Positions 7,035-15,857 are shown, counted from the first letter of the stretch. The stretch: 27,812 nt of DNA from Clostridiaceae bacterium (GCA_902362865.1 CABIYE010000009.1:80212-108023), one strand, 5' to 3'. Notes: generated by a model from the letters alone, not told the origin. Numbers and translations: made by a program.

Positions 7035-7916
7035 ATGATTAGAAGTATGACAGGATTTGGGCGCTGCGAGATTACTGAAGGAGATCGTAAGTTCACAGTA
7101 GAGATGAAGGGAGTCAACCACCGATATCTGGATGCGAATATCCGTATGCCTAAGAAACTGAACTTTTTTGACAGCGCAATCAGGAGCCTTTTGAAGAAGT
7201 ATGCGCAAAGAGGGAAAGTTGACATTTTTATTACTTATGAGGATATGTCTGAGAATCAGGTATCTTTAAAGTATAACGAACCATTGGCGAAAGAGTATCT
7301 TACATATTTTAAGCAGATGGAGGAATCTTTCGGGCTGGAAAATGATATTCGGGTTTCTGCACTTTCCAGATGTCCGGAGGTTCTTACGATGGAAGAGCAG
7401 GCACCGGACGAGGAAGCCTTGTGGAATGGCCTTAAGGAAGCGCTGGAAGGCGCTTTGGAGCAGTTTGTAGAGACAAGAGAGGCCGAAGGCGAGAATCTGA
7501 AGAACGATATTTTAAGTAAATTGGAAGGAATGCTGGAGAAAGTTTCTTATATAGAAAATCGTTCGCCGGAGATTGTGGCTGAGTACCGTGAAAAGCTGGA
7601 AGAGAAGGTGAAGGAACTGCTTGCAGATACCCAGATGGATGAAGGCAGGATTGCCGCAGAAGTAGTGATTTTTGCGGATAAGATCTGTACAGATGAGGAA
7701 GTGGTAAGGCTTAAGAGCCATATCAGCCATATGCGAGAGACCTTCCTTTCCGAAGAAGGGGGAATCGGAAGAAAACTGGATTTCATTGCCCAGGAGATGA
7801 ATCGTGAGGCGAATACCATTCTTTCCAAGGCAAATGATATAGAAGTGTCTAATTGTGCAATTGATTTAAAGACAGAGATTGAGAAGATAAGAGAACAGGT
7901 TCAGAATATTGAGTAG
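7035..7916 (+). CDS. yicC: YicC/YloC family endoribonuclease
   Basis: 293 residues, the normal length. It begins with the family signature MIRSMTGFGR, has the conserved EMKGVNHRYLD segment near residues 24-34 in the YicC-N domain (to about 155), and ends with the DUF1732 domain containing a KSHI-HM-EF-like segment and the terminal REQVQNIE. YicC proteins are reported as endoribonucleases acting on structured or small RNAs; substrate specificity in Firmicutes is not settled. The start has a GAAGAGG site, which is the right-hand copy of the target duplication made by the upstream element. gmk starts 27 bases later. Many clostridial genomes carry remA (DUF370) between yicC and gmk; here there is no room for it. 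Confidence 0.93.
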   Translation: MIRSMTGFGRCEITEGDRKFTVEMKGVNHRYLDANIRMPKKLNFFDSAIRSLLKKYAQRGKVDIFITYEDMSENQVSLKYNEPLAKEYLTYFKQMEESFGLENDIRVSALSRCPEVLTMEEQAPDEEALWNGLKEALEGALEQFVETREAEGENLKNDILSKLEGMLEKVSYIENRSPEIVAEYREKLEEKVKELLADTQMDEGRIAAEVVIFADKICTDEEVVRLKSHISHMRETFLSEEGGIGRKLDFIAQEMNREANTILSKANDIEVSNCAIDLKTEIEKIREQVQNIE

Positions 7917-7943
7917 GAGATAGGTCAGAAAGGATGTCTGTTT

Positions 7944-8564
7944 ATGGAACAGGAAGGAATACTTATTGTAGTGTCAGGATTTTCCGGTTCGGGTAAGGGA
8001 ACCATTATGAAAGAGCTGTTACAGAGGTATGATAATTATGCATTGTCTATTTCTGCGACGACCAGGCAGCCCCGGGAAGGGGAAGTCGACGGCAGGGAAT
8101 ATTTTTTCAAAACCCGGGAAGAATTTGAAAAAATGATTGCGAAAGATGAATTGATAGAGTATGCTAAGTACGTGAATAATTACTATGGTACGCCGAAAGC
8201 ATATGTACAGGAGCAGCTTCACGCAGGGAAAGATGTGATTCTGGAGATAGAGATCCAGGGCGCCCTTAAGGTGAAGGAGAAGTTCCCGGAGACATTGCTT
8301 CTGTTTGTGACACCACCAACGGCTTCGGAACTGAAGAAGCGCCTGGTGGGGAGAGGCACAGAATCTATGGAGGTGATAGAGCAGCGTATGCTGCGCGCCT
8401 GTGAGGAAGCAGAAGGAATGGATAAGTATGATTACTATGTGGTGAATGATGAGCTTGACAGATGTGTGGAAGAGGTTCATCGGATTATCCAGGCAGAACA
8501 CAGCAGAAGTTATCGTAATTTACAGTTTGCAGAACATATAAAGAGAGATTTGAAAGGAGAATAG
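7944..8564 (+). CDS. gmk: Guanylate kinase
   Basis: 206 residues, the standard size. It phosphorylates GMP (and dGMP) to GDP with ATP, an essential purine salvage and synthesis step that also feeds ppGpp metabolism. Seen: the P-loop GFSGSGKGT near residues 12-20, the GMP-binding stretch SATTRQPREGEVDGREYFF near 38-56, a YYGTPK segment near 76-81, and the lid region around the RLVGRGTES segment at about 133-141. It sits between yicC and rpoZ, a gene order widely kept in Firmicutes, and rpoZ starts three bases after its stop, so the two are translationally close. A ribosome site AAAGGATG precedes the ATG. Confidence 0.98.
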   Translation: MEQEGILIVVSGFSGSGKGTIMKELLQRYDNYALSISATTRQPREGEVDGREYFFKTREEFEKMIAKDELIEYAKYVNNYYGTPKAYVQEQLHAGKDVILEIEIQGALKVKEKFPETLLLFVTPPTASELKKRLVGRGTESMEVIEQRMLRACEEAEGMDKYDYYVVNDELDRCVEEVHRIIQAEHSRSYRNLQFAEHIKRDLKGE

Positions 8565-8567
8565 CAG

Positions 8568-8810
8568 ATGTTGCACCCATCTTATACCGATTTAATGAAG
8601 GTAGTGAATAAGGACGTAGAGGAAGGCGAGACTAAGGTCGTAAATAGCCGTTACTCGATTGTGATGGCTACATCCAAGAGAGCGAGACAGATTATTGACG
8701 GAGAGATGCCCCTGGTTAATACGAAGGAAGGGGAGAAGCCGCTTTCCATTGCAATTGATGAATTGAACAGCGGTAAGATTAAAATCATTGCAGAAGAAGC
8801 AGAAAAATAA
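8568..8810 (+). CDS. rpoZ: RNA polymerase omega subunit
   Basis: 80 residues, slightly longer than typical Firmicute omega proteins of about 65-75. It wraps the C-terminal tail of beta-prime and helps core assembly. The MLHPSYTDLM start, the NSRYSIVMATSKRARQI segment (about 26-42) and the PLSIAIDEL segment (about 63-71) are diagnostic. It follows gmk by three bases. After the stop comes a nine-base perfect hairpin before rimO, which may partly separate expression of rimO. Confidence 0.95.
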   Translation: MLHPSYTDLMKVVNKDVEEGETKVVNSRYSIVMATSKRARQIIDGEMPLVNTKEGEKPLSIAIDELNSGKIKIIAEEAEK

Positions 8811-8815
8811 GAAGA

Positions 8816-8848
8816 AAAGGCAGATGCTTTATACGGGTGTCTGCCTTT
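8816..8848 (+). terminator. Hairpin between rpoZ and rimO, possible weak terminator
   Basis: AAAGGCAGA (8816-8824) pairs perfectly with TCTGCCTTT (8840-8848) across a 15-base loop. Only three T residues close the stem and the next bases are CAAAC, so termination would be weak. It may attenuate the operon or stabilise the rpoZ 3' end. Confidence 0.5.
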
Positions 8849-8870
8849 CAAACATACAGGGAGGAATCGA

Positions 8871-10196
8871 ATGAAGCTATTATTTGTTTCCCTTGGCTGT
8901 GATAAGAATCTGGTTGACACGGAAGTGATGCTGGGGCTTCTTGACAAGAGAGGCTGGCAGATAACCGATGATGAGACGCAGGCGGATGTAATTGTTATTA
9001 ATACCTGCTGCTTCGTCCATGACGCCAAGGAAGAAAGCATTCAGACCATTTTGGAGATGGCAGAGTATAAGAAGACGGGTTCTTTGAAAGCGTTGATTGT
9101 AACCGGATGTCTGGCACAGCGTTATCAGGAGGAAATTGTGAAAGAAATTCCGGAGGTGGATGCAGTGCTTGGTACTACATCCTATGATAAAATCGCGGAC
9201 GCTATAGACGGGGCATTGGAAGGAAATGTAAGCATAGAACTGGCGGATGTTGACGCACTTCCATTGGTAGAGACAAAACGTCTGGTAACTACCGGCGGGC
9301 ATTATGCGTATTTAAAAATTGCGGAAGGCTGTGATAAGCATTGTACTTACTGCATTATCCCCAAAATACGCGGGAACTACCGGAGTGTTCCGATGGAACG
9401 GCTTCTGGAAGAGGCGGCGGATCTGGCAGAGCAGGGGGTGAAGGAGCTGATTCTGGTTGCCCAGGAGACGACCCTTTATGGCAGAGACATCTATGGAGAG
9501 AAATCTCTGCACAAGCTTCTGAGGGAACTCTGCAGAATAAAAGGAATCCGGTGGATTCGGATTCTTTACTGCTATCCGGAAGAGATAGACGATAATCTGA
9601 TACAGGTAATGAAGGAAGAATCGAAAATCTGCCATTATCTCGACCTTCCTATCCAGCATGCTAATAATGAAATCCTGAAGCGGATGGGAAGGAGAACCTC
9701 AAAGGAGCAGTTAATTGCTATAATAGAGAAGCTCAGAGAGGCAATCCCGGATATCACCTTGCGGACTACACTGATCACAGGATTCCCGGGGGAGACGAAA
9801 GAGCAACACGAAGAACTTATGGAGTTTGTGGATCAGATGGAATTTGACCGGCTGGGAGTATTTACCTATTCGCCGGAAGAAGATACGCCGGCTGCCGAGA
9901 TGCCCCGTCAAGTTCCGGAAGAGGTGAAGGAAGAGCGGCAGGCAGAGATTATGGAGCTTCAGCAGGAGATTGCTTTTGAACAGGCAGAGGATATGATTGG
10001 CAGGGAAGTTCTGGTAATGATAGAAGGTAAGGTGGCGGATGAAGATGCCTATGTGGGAAGAACCTACAAAGATGCACCGAATGTAGATGGATTGATTTTC
10101 GTAAATACGGATGAGGAACTGATGTCCGGGGATTTTGCAAGAGTAAAGATAACCGGAGCATTGGAATATGATTTGATAGGAGAACTGATGGAATGA
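8871..10196 (+). CDS. rimO: Ribosomal protein S12 methylthiotransferase
   Basis: 441 residues, as expected for RimO. This radical-SAM enzyme adds a methylthio group to a conserved aspartate of ribosomal protein S12. Three cysteines for the auxiliary iron-sulfur cluster are at 10, 46 and 80. The radical-SAM cluster motif CDKHCTYC gives Cys 154, 158 and 161. The C-terminal TRAM domain (about 375-441) contacts substrate. The MKLLFVSLGCDKNLVDTE start and the GNYRSVP segment distinguish RimO from MiaB. The start has a strong GGGAGGA site. Its stop overlaps the start of pgsA (ATGA), indicating translational coupling. Confidence 0.96.
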   Translation: MKLLFVSLGCDKNLVDTEVMLGLLDKRGWQITDDETQADVIVINTCCFVHDAKEESIQTILEMAEYKKTGSLKALIVTGCLAQRYQEEIVKEIPEVDAVLGTTSYDKIADAIDGALEGNVSIELADVDALPLVETKRLVTTGGHYAYLKIAEGCDKHCTYCIIPKIRGNYRSVPMERLLEEAADLAEQGVKELILVAQETTLYGRDIYGEKSLHKLLRELCRIKGIRWIRILYCYPEEIDDNLIQVMKEESKICHYLDLPIQHANNEILKRMGRRTSKEQLIAIIEKLREAIPDITLRTTLITGFPGETKEQHEELMEFVDQMEFDRLGVFTYSPEEDTPAAEMPRQVPEEVKEERQAEIMELQQEIAFEQAEDMIGREVLVMIEGKVADEDAYVGRTYKDAPNVDGLIFVNTDEELMSGDFARVKITGALEYDLIGELME

Positions 10197-10735
10197 ATTT
10201 ACCAAATAAATTGACTGTATTAAGAGTGATTATGGTGCCTTTTTTTGTACTGTTTATGCTGACAGACCTGGGAGGAGATGCGAATAAATGGATTGCGCTG
10301 GCAATTTTCTGTGTGGCGAGCCTTACCGATATGCTGGATGGCAAGATTGCAAGAGCAAGGAATCTGGTAACGAATTTCGGCAAATTCATGGATCCACTGG
10401 CAGATAAGCTGTTAGTGTGTTCCGCTATGATTTGCCTGATTCCGGTGGGAAAGCTCCCGGCATGGATTGTGATTATTATTATCGCGCGCGAGTTTATTAT
10501 CAGCGGTTTCCGCCTGATTGCATCAGATAATGGAATTGTGATTGCCGCAAGTTACTGGGGAAAGTTTAAGACGGTATCCCAGATGTTTATGATTATCCTA
10601 CTGATTGCTGATTTCGGGGGGATCTTTGTTATGATTGAAAATGTACTAATCTGGGTATCCTTGATATTGACGGTGGTTTCTTTGATTGATTATATTGCAA
10701 AGAATAAGCAGGTACTTACACAGGGAGGAATGTAG
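10193..10735 (+). CDS. pgsA: CDP-diacylglycerol-glycerol-3-phosphate 3-phosphatidyltransferase
   Basis: 180 residues. An integral membrane enzyme that makes phosphatidylglycerol phosphate from CDP-diacylglycerol and glycerol 3-phosphate, the entry to phosphatidylglycerol and cardiolipin. The CDP-alcohol phosphotransferase signature is complete: D49-G50, A53-R54, G63, D67, D71. Several hydrophobic helices follow (about 75-100, 120-150, 150-170), and the MNLPNKLTVLRV start is typical of PgsA. The ATG overlaps the rimO stop by four bases, and cinA starts one base after its TAG, so it lies in the middle of a tightly packed operon. Confidence 0.95.
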   Translation: MNLPNKLTVLRVIMVPFFVLFMLTDLGGDANKWIALAIFCVASLTDMLDGKIARARNLVTNFGKFMDPLADKLLVCSAMICLIPVGKLPAWIVIIIIAREFIISGFRLIASDNGIVIAASYWGKFKTVSQMFMIILLIADFGGIFVMIENVLIWVSLILTVVSLIDYIAKNKQVLTQGGM

Positions 10736-10736
10736 G

Positions 10737-11978
10737 ATGACAGTAGAGCTGATTTCTGTCGGGACAGAAATCCTTTTGGGAAATATTGTAAATACGAATG
10801 CCGCGTATCTGGCGGAGAAGCTGGCGATGCTGGGGCTCTCCTGCTATCACCAGAGTGTGGTGGGAGATAACGAAGAGCGTCTGGAGGATGCGATCCGGCT
10901 GGCACTTGACCGCTCGGATATTGTTATCCTTGGCGGCGGTCTGGGACCAACGAAGGATGATTTAACAAAGGAAGTTACGGCGAAAGTATTCGGAAGAGAA
11001 TTACAGGAGGATGCTCACACCAGAGAGCGGATTCAGGAATATTTTGACCGTCTGCAGCGGAAGAATCCGATTACAGAGAATAACTGGAAGCAGGCGATGG
11101 TTCCGGAAGGGGCAGTTGTGGTGGATAATCATAACGGAACAGCGCCGGGACTGATTCTGGAAGGAGAAAATGGGAAGACGGCAATTCTGCTTCCGGGTCC
11201 TCCGAATGAAATGATTCCGATGTTTGACCGTGATATCGCGCCTTATCTGAATCGTCTGCAGCCGGAAGGGATTTATTCTAAGATGGTAAAGGTGTGTTCT
11301 GTTGGCGAGAGCCGGGCAGAGACGATGGTGAAGGATCTGATGGAACAACAGAGTAATCCCACCCTTGCTCCTTATGCGAAGACGGGAGAAGTCCATTTTC
11401 GTGTAACAGCAAAAGCAGCGGATGAGGAGAGTGCTGATGCACTGATGCAGCCGATGTTGGAAGAATTGTCCAGACGCTTTGGGAAAAATATTTATACAAT
11501 GGATGAAAATGTGACTCTGGAAGAGGCAGTGATTTTGCTTTTGAAGGAAAAAGGTATGACGCTGACAACGGCAGAATCCTGTACAGGCGGACTCCTTGCC
11601 GGACAGTTGATGAATGTGCCGGGAGCTTCAGCAGTCTACGAGGAAGGCTATATTACGTATTCGAATGCTGCGAAGGAAAAGTTGTTGGGCGTAAAGCATG
11701 AGACACTGGAACAATATGGTGCTGTCAGCTATGAGACTGCTTCTGAGATGGCAGTGGGAGCGGCGAAGGCAGCAGGAGCGGATGCGGCTCTTTCTGTTAC
11801 CGGAATCGCAGGCCCTGACGGAGGAACAAAAGACAAGCCAGTAGGGCTGGTTTACGTAGGCTGTTGTGTGAATGGCAGAGTACGCACGGAAGAATTCCAT
11901 TTTACCGGGAACCGCAGGAAGAATCGTGATTATGCAGTTGTGCGTGCGCTTACTTTACTGAGAGAGGAATTGTTATAG
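10737..11978 (+). CDS. cinA: CinA family protein (competence/damage-inducible)
   Basis: 413 residues from the ATG at 10737, which is chosen over an in-frame ATG 51 bases earlier because it follows a GGGAGG site and gives the canonical MTVELISVGTEILLGNIVNTN N terminus. Residues about 1-170 form a molybdopterin-binding-like (MoCF) fold. Residues about 255-413 form the CinA C-terminal domain with AESCTGGLLAG, the nicotinamide-nucleotide amidase (PncC-type) signature, and the GIAGPDGGT motif. In other bacteria full-length CinA combines NMN deamidase and ADP-ribose pyrophosphatase activities. In many Firmicutes recA follows; here a GNAT fusion gene follows instead. Confidence 0.94.
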   Translation: MTVELISVGTEILLGNIVNTNAAYLAEKLAMLGLSCYHQSVVGDNEERLEDAIRLALDRSDIVILGGGLGPTKDDLTKEVTAKVFGRELQEDAHTRERIQEYFDRLQRKNPITENNWKQAMVPEGAVVVDNHNGTAPGLILEGENGKTAILLPGPPNEMIPMFDRDIAPYLNRLQPEGIYSKMVKVCSVGESRAETMVKDLMEQQSNPTLAPYAKTGEVHFRVTAKAADEESADALMQPMLEELSRRFGKNIYTMDENVTLEEAVILLLKEKGMTLTTAESCTGGLLAGQLMNVPGASAVYEEGYITYSNAAKEKLLGVKHETLEQYGAVSYETASEMAVGAAKAAGADAALSVTGIAGPDGGTKDKPVGLVYVGCCVNGRVRTEEFHFTGNRRKNRDYAVVRALTLLREELL

Positions 11979-12008
11979 GAAAATTGTTGGAACAAAAGGA
12001 GGAAAAGC

Positions 12009-13514
12009 ATGTTTGTCAGAATCTTGGAAGCACAGGAGATTCTGCCGGCGCTGCATCTGGTGTGGGATGTATTTGCGGCGGATGTCGCGCCTTACTATGA
12101 GCCGGCAGGTGTAGCAGAATTTCAGAAATTTATTAAATACGAAAATGTCATGCCAGGGGTACAGAAAGGAGAAACGGTATTTTTTGGCGCGTGGGAAGGA
12201 CAGGAGCTTTGCGGCGTCAGTGCTTTGAATTTAAGGCAAGGCGGTCATATTGCGCTGCTCTTTGTCAGAAAAGAATGGCAGCTGCGCGGAGTAGGAAGAA
12301 CACTGTACCAGGAGATGTGCCGTTTCTGCGTGCAGGGATTAAGAATAAATCGCATTACTGTAAATGCGGCTCCGGGAGCGGTAGAAAGCTACCGCCATTA
12401 TGGGATGCAAGAAACCGCGCCAGAGCAGAAGGCGAACGGAATGCGTTTTGTTCCCATGGAAGCTGTTCTCTCCGGCAATATGTCCGGGGATGACGGAAAA
12501 AAGAAGAAAAGGCTGCCTCTGATACTCGGAATCGTGGCCGGTGTTCTTTTGCTGCTGGCTCTTCTGGGATGGATCGTATCCAGTATTGTAAAAGACATAG
12601 CGGATGAAAGTAATTGGTCTTCCTCTCATATTTATGAAATCCCTGACGATGACTATAACGATGACGGTCAGGACGATTACGGCTGGGGTGATGGCTGGGA
12701 CAATGAAGATGACTGGTATGATCAGGAAACTCCGGACATTCAGGATGACGGGAATGATGAAGAAGAGCTTTCAGGCATAGATGCAATCCCGGAATATAAA
12801 GAAGAAGGAATTACATATCAGGTGACAGATGATGTTTATACGGATGAAGGAGAAGACACGAAAAAAACAGTAATCAATTTCGAGGTACATTTTCCGCAGA
12901 TTACCGGACTGGATGGTTCTCTGCAGGACGACATTAATGCCAAACTGAAGGAATGTGCTATGGAGACGGCAGAGAAGATTTATTTAAATCCCGATGCGCA
13001 GATGAAAGAGAAGGTTATAACCGAAGAATCTCCGGTACTGGCAAGCTTTGTAGAATACAAGGTCTGCTATCAGTCTGCCGATTTTATGAGTGTTGTCTAC
13101 CAGGATTATAGCTATGAAGGAAGCCAGCAGGACACTCACGTAAGACTCCGTACCTTGAATATCAATTTGAAGGATGGAACAATTTACACAGTGAAGGACA
13201 TCGTGAAGCTGGATGATGCATTTCTTGCCGACTGGCTGGATGAAATGCGGGATGAGGCGGATAATGATGAGCTGCTGGCGGAATTAGATAATGATGCATT
13301 GAAAAAATGTCTGTCCGGCGAAGATGAGACAGGCGTTTATTCAGACAATTTCTTCGTGGATGCAGAAGGAATCGAAATCGGATTTTCCTTCGACTATCCG
13401 GCAGATGATGAAAACGACCAGGGATATGCATGGGTGACAGCGCCGTTTGACATGGAAGACATTGTACCATATCAGTCAGACAGTGGATTCTGGAATCTGG
13501 TGTCCGGAAAGTAA
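12009..13514 (+). CDS. GNAT acetyltransferase fused to a membrane-anchored RsiV-like domain
   Basis: 501 residues with an unusual architecture. Residues 1-152 look like a GNAT N-acetyltransferase, with the acetyl-CoA loop QLRGVGRTLY at 91-100 and a typical ESYRHYGM segment at 126-133. A basic patch (164-168) precedes one transmembrane helix (about 169-193). A very acidic Asp/Gly/Tyr-rich linker follows (about 205-258), then a domain of about 240 residues resembling the DUF4163/DUF3298 pair of the anti-sigma factor RsiV extracellular region. Predicted topology: acetyltransferase inside, RsiV-like domain outside. In RsiV such a domain binds lysozyme; no ligand can be claimed here. The start has an AAGGAGGAA site. 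topB begins 10 bases after the stop. A fusion of two ancestral genes without an intervening stop is the simplest reading. Confidence 0.75.
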   Translation: MFVRILEAQEILPALHLVWDVFAADVAPYYEPAGVAEFQKFIKYENVMPGVQKGETVFFGAWEGQELCGVSALNLRQGGHIALLFVRKEWQLRGVGRTLYQEMCRFCVQGLRINRITVNAAPGAVESYRHYGMQETAPEQKANGMRFVPMEAVLSGNMSGDDGKKKKRLPLILGIVAGVLLLLALLGWIVSSIVKDIADESNWSSSHIYEIPDDDYNDDGQDDYGWGDGWDNEDDWYDQETPDIQDDGNDEEELSGIDAIPEYKEEGITYQVTDDVYTDEGEDTKKTVINFEVHFPQITGLDGSLQDDINAKLKECAMETAEKIYLNPDAQMKEKVITEESPVLASFVEYKVCYQSADFMSVVYQDYSYEGSQQDTHVRLRTLNINLKDGTIYTVKDIVKLDDAFLADWLDEMRDEADNDELLAELDNDALKKCLSGEDETGVYSDNFFVDAEGIEIGFSFDYPADDENDQGYAWVTAPFDMEDIVPYQSDSGFWNLVSGK

Positions 13515-13524
13515 GGGGAAGTAT

Positions 13525-15705
13525 ATGAAATCATTGGTAATTGCAGAAAAACCCTCTGTGGCAAGGGATATTGCCCGGGTGCTGAAATGCGGGAAAAATA
13601 TTTCCGGCGCGATTGAGGGAAATCAGTATATTGTGACCTGGGGGCTTGGACATCTGGTAACTCTTGCCGATCCGGAAGATTACGATAAGAAATACAAAGA
13701 ATGGAAGATGGAAGACCTTCCCATGATGCCGAAAGAATTTAAATATGAAGTGATTAAGCAGACGGCGAAGCAGTATCAGTCGGTAAAAAGCCAGATCCAC
13801 CGAAAGGACGTAGGAGACATTGTAATCGCAACAGACGCGGGAAGAGAAGGGGAGCTGGTAGCACGGCTGATTCTTGAAAAAGCGGGAAATAAAAAGCCTA
13901 TTAGACGGCTGTGGATTTCTTCGGTGACGGATAAGGCAATCCGTGAAGGGTTCAGCCATTTGAAAAACGGGCACGAATATGACCCTCTTTATGATGCGGC
14001 TCTTTGCAGAGCCGAAGCAGACTGGCTGGTAGGAATTAATGCGACGAGAGCGCTGACCTGTAAGTATAACGCCCAGCTTTCCTGCGGGCGTGTACAGACG
14101 CCTACCCTTGCTATGGTGGCGAAGCGGGAGGAACAGATTCGTTCTTTTGTACCGAAGAGTTATTATGGATTGCAGGCTGTGGGAACAGGGGTGACATTTA
14201 CATGGCAGGATTCCCGTTCCAAAAGCTGCCGTTCTTTTGATAAGGAAAAAATACAGTCTCTTTTCCGGGAATTAAAGGGGAAAGATGCCGTCGTCGAACA
14301 GGTGAAGACGACGCCGAAAAAGAGCGGTGCACCCCTTCTGTATGATCTGACAGAGCTGCAAAGGGATGCCCACAAGAAATTCGGCTATTCTCCCAAAGAA
14401 ACGCTGAACATTATGCAACGTCTCTACGAGAACCATAAAGTGCTGACTTATCCGAGAACAGATTCCAGATATATAAGCACAGATATCCTTCCCACCATTA
14501 AGGACCGTCTGGAAGCAATTGCAGTAGGACCCTACCGCAGACTGGCGGGGAAGGTGATGCGAAAGCCCGTTTCAGAGAAAGCGGCTTTCGTAAATAACCA
14601 GAAAGTTTCCGACCATCATGCGATCATTCCCACAGAGCAATTTGTGGAGCTTTCGCACATGGCAAATGAGGAAAGAAAGATATATGATCTGGTGGTGAAA
14701 AGATTTCTTGCAGTTTTGTATCCGCCATTTGAATATGAGCAGACACAGATAACGGCCATGATTGGCAATGAAACTTTTGCAGCTCAGGGAAGAGTTGTAA
14801 AGAGCCCGGGCTGGCGGGAGGTATACGAACAGGAAGATGTGGAGGAAGAAGAGCAGGAGGAATTAAAAAGCCAGATGCTCCCAAAGTTAAAAAAGGGAGA
14901 TAAGCTTACGGTACTTCGCATGACGGTAACCGAGGGAAAGACCAAGCCTCCGGCTCCGTTTAATGAAGGTACACTGCTTTCAGCCATGGAGAATCCGGTT
15001 GCCTATATGGAAAGTAACGATAAGAAGAAGGCAAAAACGCTGGGAGAGACAGGCGGACTGGGAACCGTTGCAACCAGGGCGGATATTATGGAAAAGCTAT
15101 TTTCCAGTTTTCTGTTAGAAAAGAAAGGACAGGAAATCCATCTGACAGCGAAGGCAAGACAGCTTCTGAACCTTGTGCCGGAAGACTTAAAAAAGCCAGA
15201 GCTTACGGCAGACTGGGAGATGCAGTTATCCCAAATTGCAAAAGCACAGAAAAAGCGGGGAACATTTATGAAAGAAATCACCGCTTACACAGAGGAGCTG
15301 ATTGAAGAAATCAAAGCGGGAGAAGGCACCTTCCGTCACGAGAACCTCACTAATACAAAATGTCCGGTGTGCGGCAAGCGGATGCTAAAGGTACAAGGCA
15401 AGAAAGCAGAGATGCTGGTGTGCCAGGACAGAGAATGCGGACACCGAGAGACTCTTGCCAGAGTGTCCAATGCCAGATGTCCGGTCTGCCATAAAAAGAT
15501 GATGCTCCGCGGAAAGGGAGAAGGACAGACCTTTGTCTGCTCCTGCGGACATAAAGAAAAGTTATCCGCATTCCAGGAAAGAAGAAAGAAGGAAGGCGCC
15601 GGAGTCAGCAAGCGGGATGTCCAGAAATATCTGAATAAACAAAAAGACGAACCAGTGAATTTGGCATTTGCAGAAGCATTTGCAAAGATAAAACTGGAGG
15701 AGTAA
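13525..15705 (+). CDS. topB: DNA topoisomerase III (type IA)
   Basis: 726 residues from the ATG at 13525, chosen over an in-frame ATG 78 bases upstream that overlaps the previous gene, because AAGGGGA precedes it and TopB proteins begin MKSLVIAEKPS. It relaxes and decatenates DNA by single-strand passage. Seen: TOPRIM with catalytic Glu 8 (AEKPS) and TDAGREGE (103-110); CGRVQTPTLAMV; the active-site tyrosine Tyr309 in YPRTDSRYIS; a NEGTLLSAMENP segment; and a TRADIMEKLF motif. The C terminus (from about residue 613) carries two four-Cys zinc ribbons (CPVCGKRM and CPVCHKKM). Because it lies directly before a polysaccharide locus it could belong to a mobile region, but its full length and composition look like a chromosomal TopB. 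A terminator follows. Confidence 0.95.
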   Translation: MKSLVIAEKPSVARDIARVLKCGKNISGAIEGNQYIVTWGLGHLVTLADPEDYDKKYKEWKMEDLPMMPKEFKYEVIKQTAKQYQSVKSQIHRKDVGDIVIATDAGREGELVARLILEKAGNKKPIRRLWISSVTDKAIREGFSHLKNGHEYDPLYDAALCRAEADWLVGINATRALTCKYNAQLSCGRVQTPTLAMVAKREEQIRSFVPKSYYGLQAVGTGVTFTWQDSRSKSCRSFDKEKIQSLFRELKGKDAVVEQVKTTPKKSGAPLLYDLTELQRDAHKKFGYSPKETLNIMQRLYENHKVLTYPRTDSRYISTDILPTIKDRLEAIAVGPYRRLAGKVMRKPVSEKAAFVNNQKVSDHHAIIPTEQFVELSHMANEERKIYDLVVKRFLAVLYPPFEYEQTQITAMIGNETFAAQGRVVKSPGWREVYEQEDVEEEEQEELKSQMLPKLKKGDKLTVLRMTVTEGKTKPPAPFNEGTLLSAMENPVAYMESNDKKKAKTLGETGGLGTVATRADIMEKLFSSFLLEKKGQEIHLTAKARQLLNLVPEDLKKPELTADWEMQLSQIAKAQKKRGTFMKEITAYTEELIEEIKAGEGTFRHENLTNTKCPVCGKRMLKVQGKKAEMLVCQDRECGHRETLARVSNARCPVCHKKMMLRGKGEGQTFVCSCGHKEKLSAFQERRKKEGAGVSKRDVQKYLNKQKDEPVNLAFAEAFAKIKLEE

Positions 15706-15725
15706 CAGTAAGTCAATCAAAAAGA

Positions 15726-15769
15726 ACTGTAAATTCATGACGTATATCGCATGGGTTTACAGTTTTTTT
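15726..15769 (+). terminator. Intrinsic terminator after topB, probably bidirectional
   Basis: ACTGTAAA (15726-15733) pairs with TTTACAGT (15756-15763), followed by seven T. In the opposite direction the stem is followed by TCTTTTT, so it can also stop leftward transcripts, such as those from the promoter at 15829-15857. It isolates topB from the polysaccharide locus. Confidence 0.88.
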
Positions 15770-15780
15770 GTCTATTTTTG

Positions 15781-15800
15781 TCGAAGAGTATCTTACTCTA
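15781..15800 (+). repeat. Left inverted repeat of the candidate switch
   Basis: The core palindrome AGAGTA-TCT-TACTCT occupies 15785-15799, with TCGA before it. It is identical to the complement of 15994-16013 except at base four. Confidence 0.85.
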
Positions 15801-15828
15801 ATACTTTATTTACAAATCATCGCTCTCT

Positions 15829-15857
15829 ATTATAACGATATTCTTTTTATAATTCAA
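15829..15857 (-). promoter_or_regulatory. Sigma-A promoter inside the candidate switch, facing left
   Basis: Minus strand TTGAAT (15857-15852), exactly 17 bases, TATAAT (15834-15829). The -10 is perfect, the -35 matches 4 of 6, and AT-rich DNA lies upstream. In the present orientation it drives transcription into the bidirectional terminator after topB. Weaker plus-strand candidates exist: TTTACA (15809-15814) with TATAAC (15831-15836) at 16-base spacing, and an extended -10 TGCTATATT (15926-15934). The OFF assignment is therefore likely, not proven. Confidence 0.6.

Noticed and set aside
12191..12493. Alternative plus-strand frame inside the GNAT gene
   Set aside because: It lies fully inside the GNAT frame, has no ribosome site and has no recognisable protein features.
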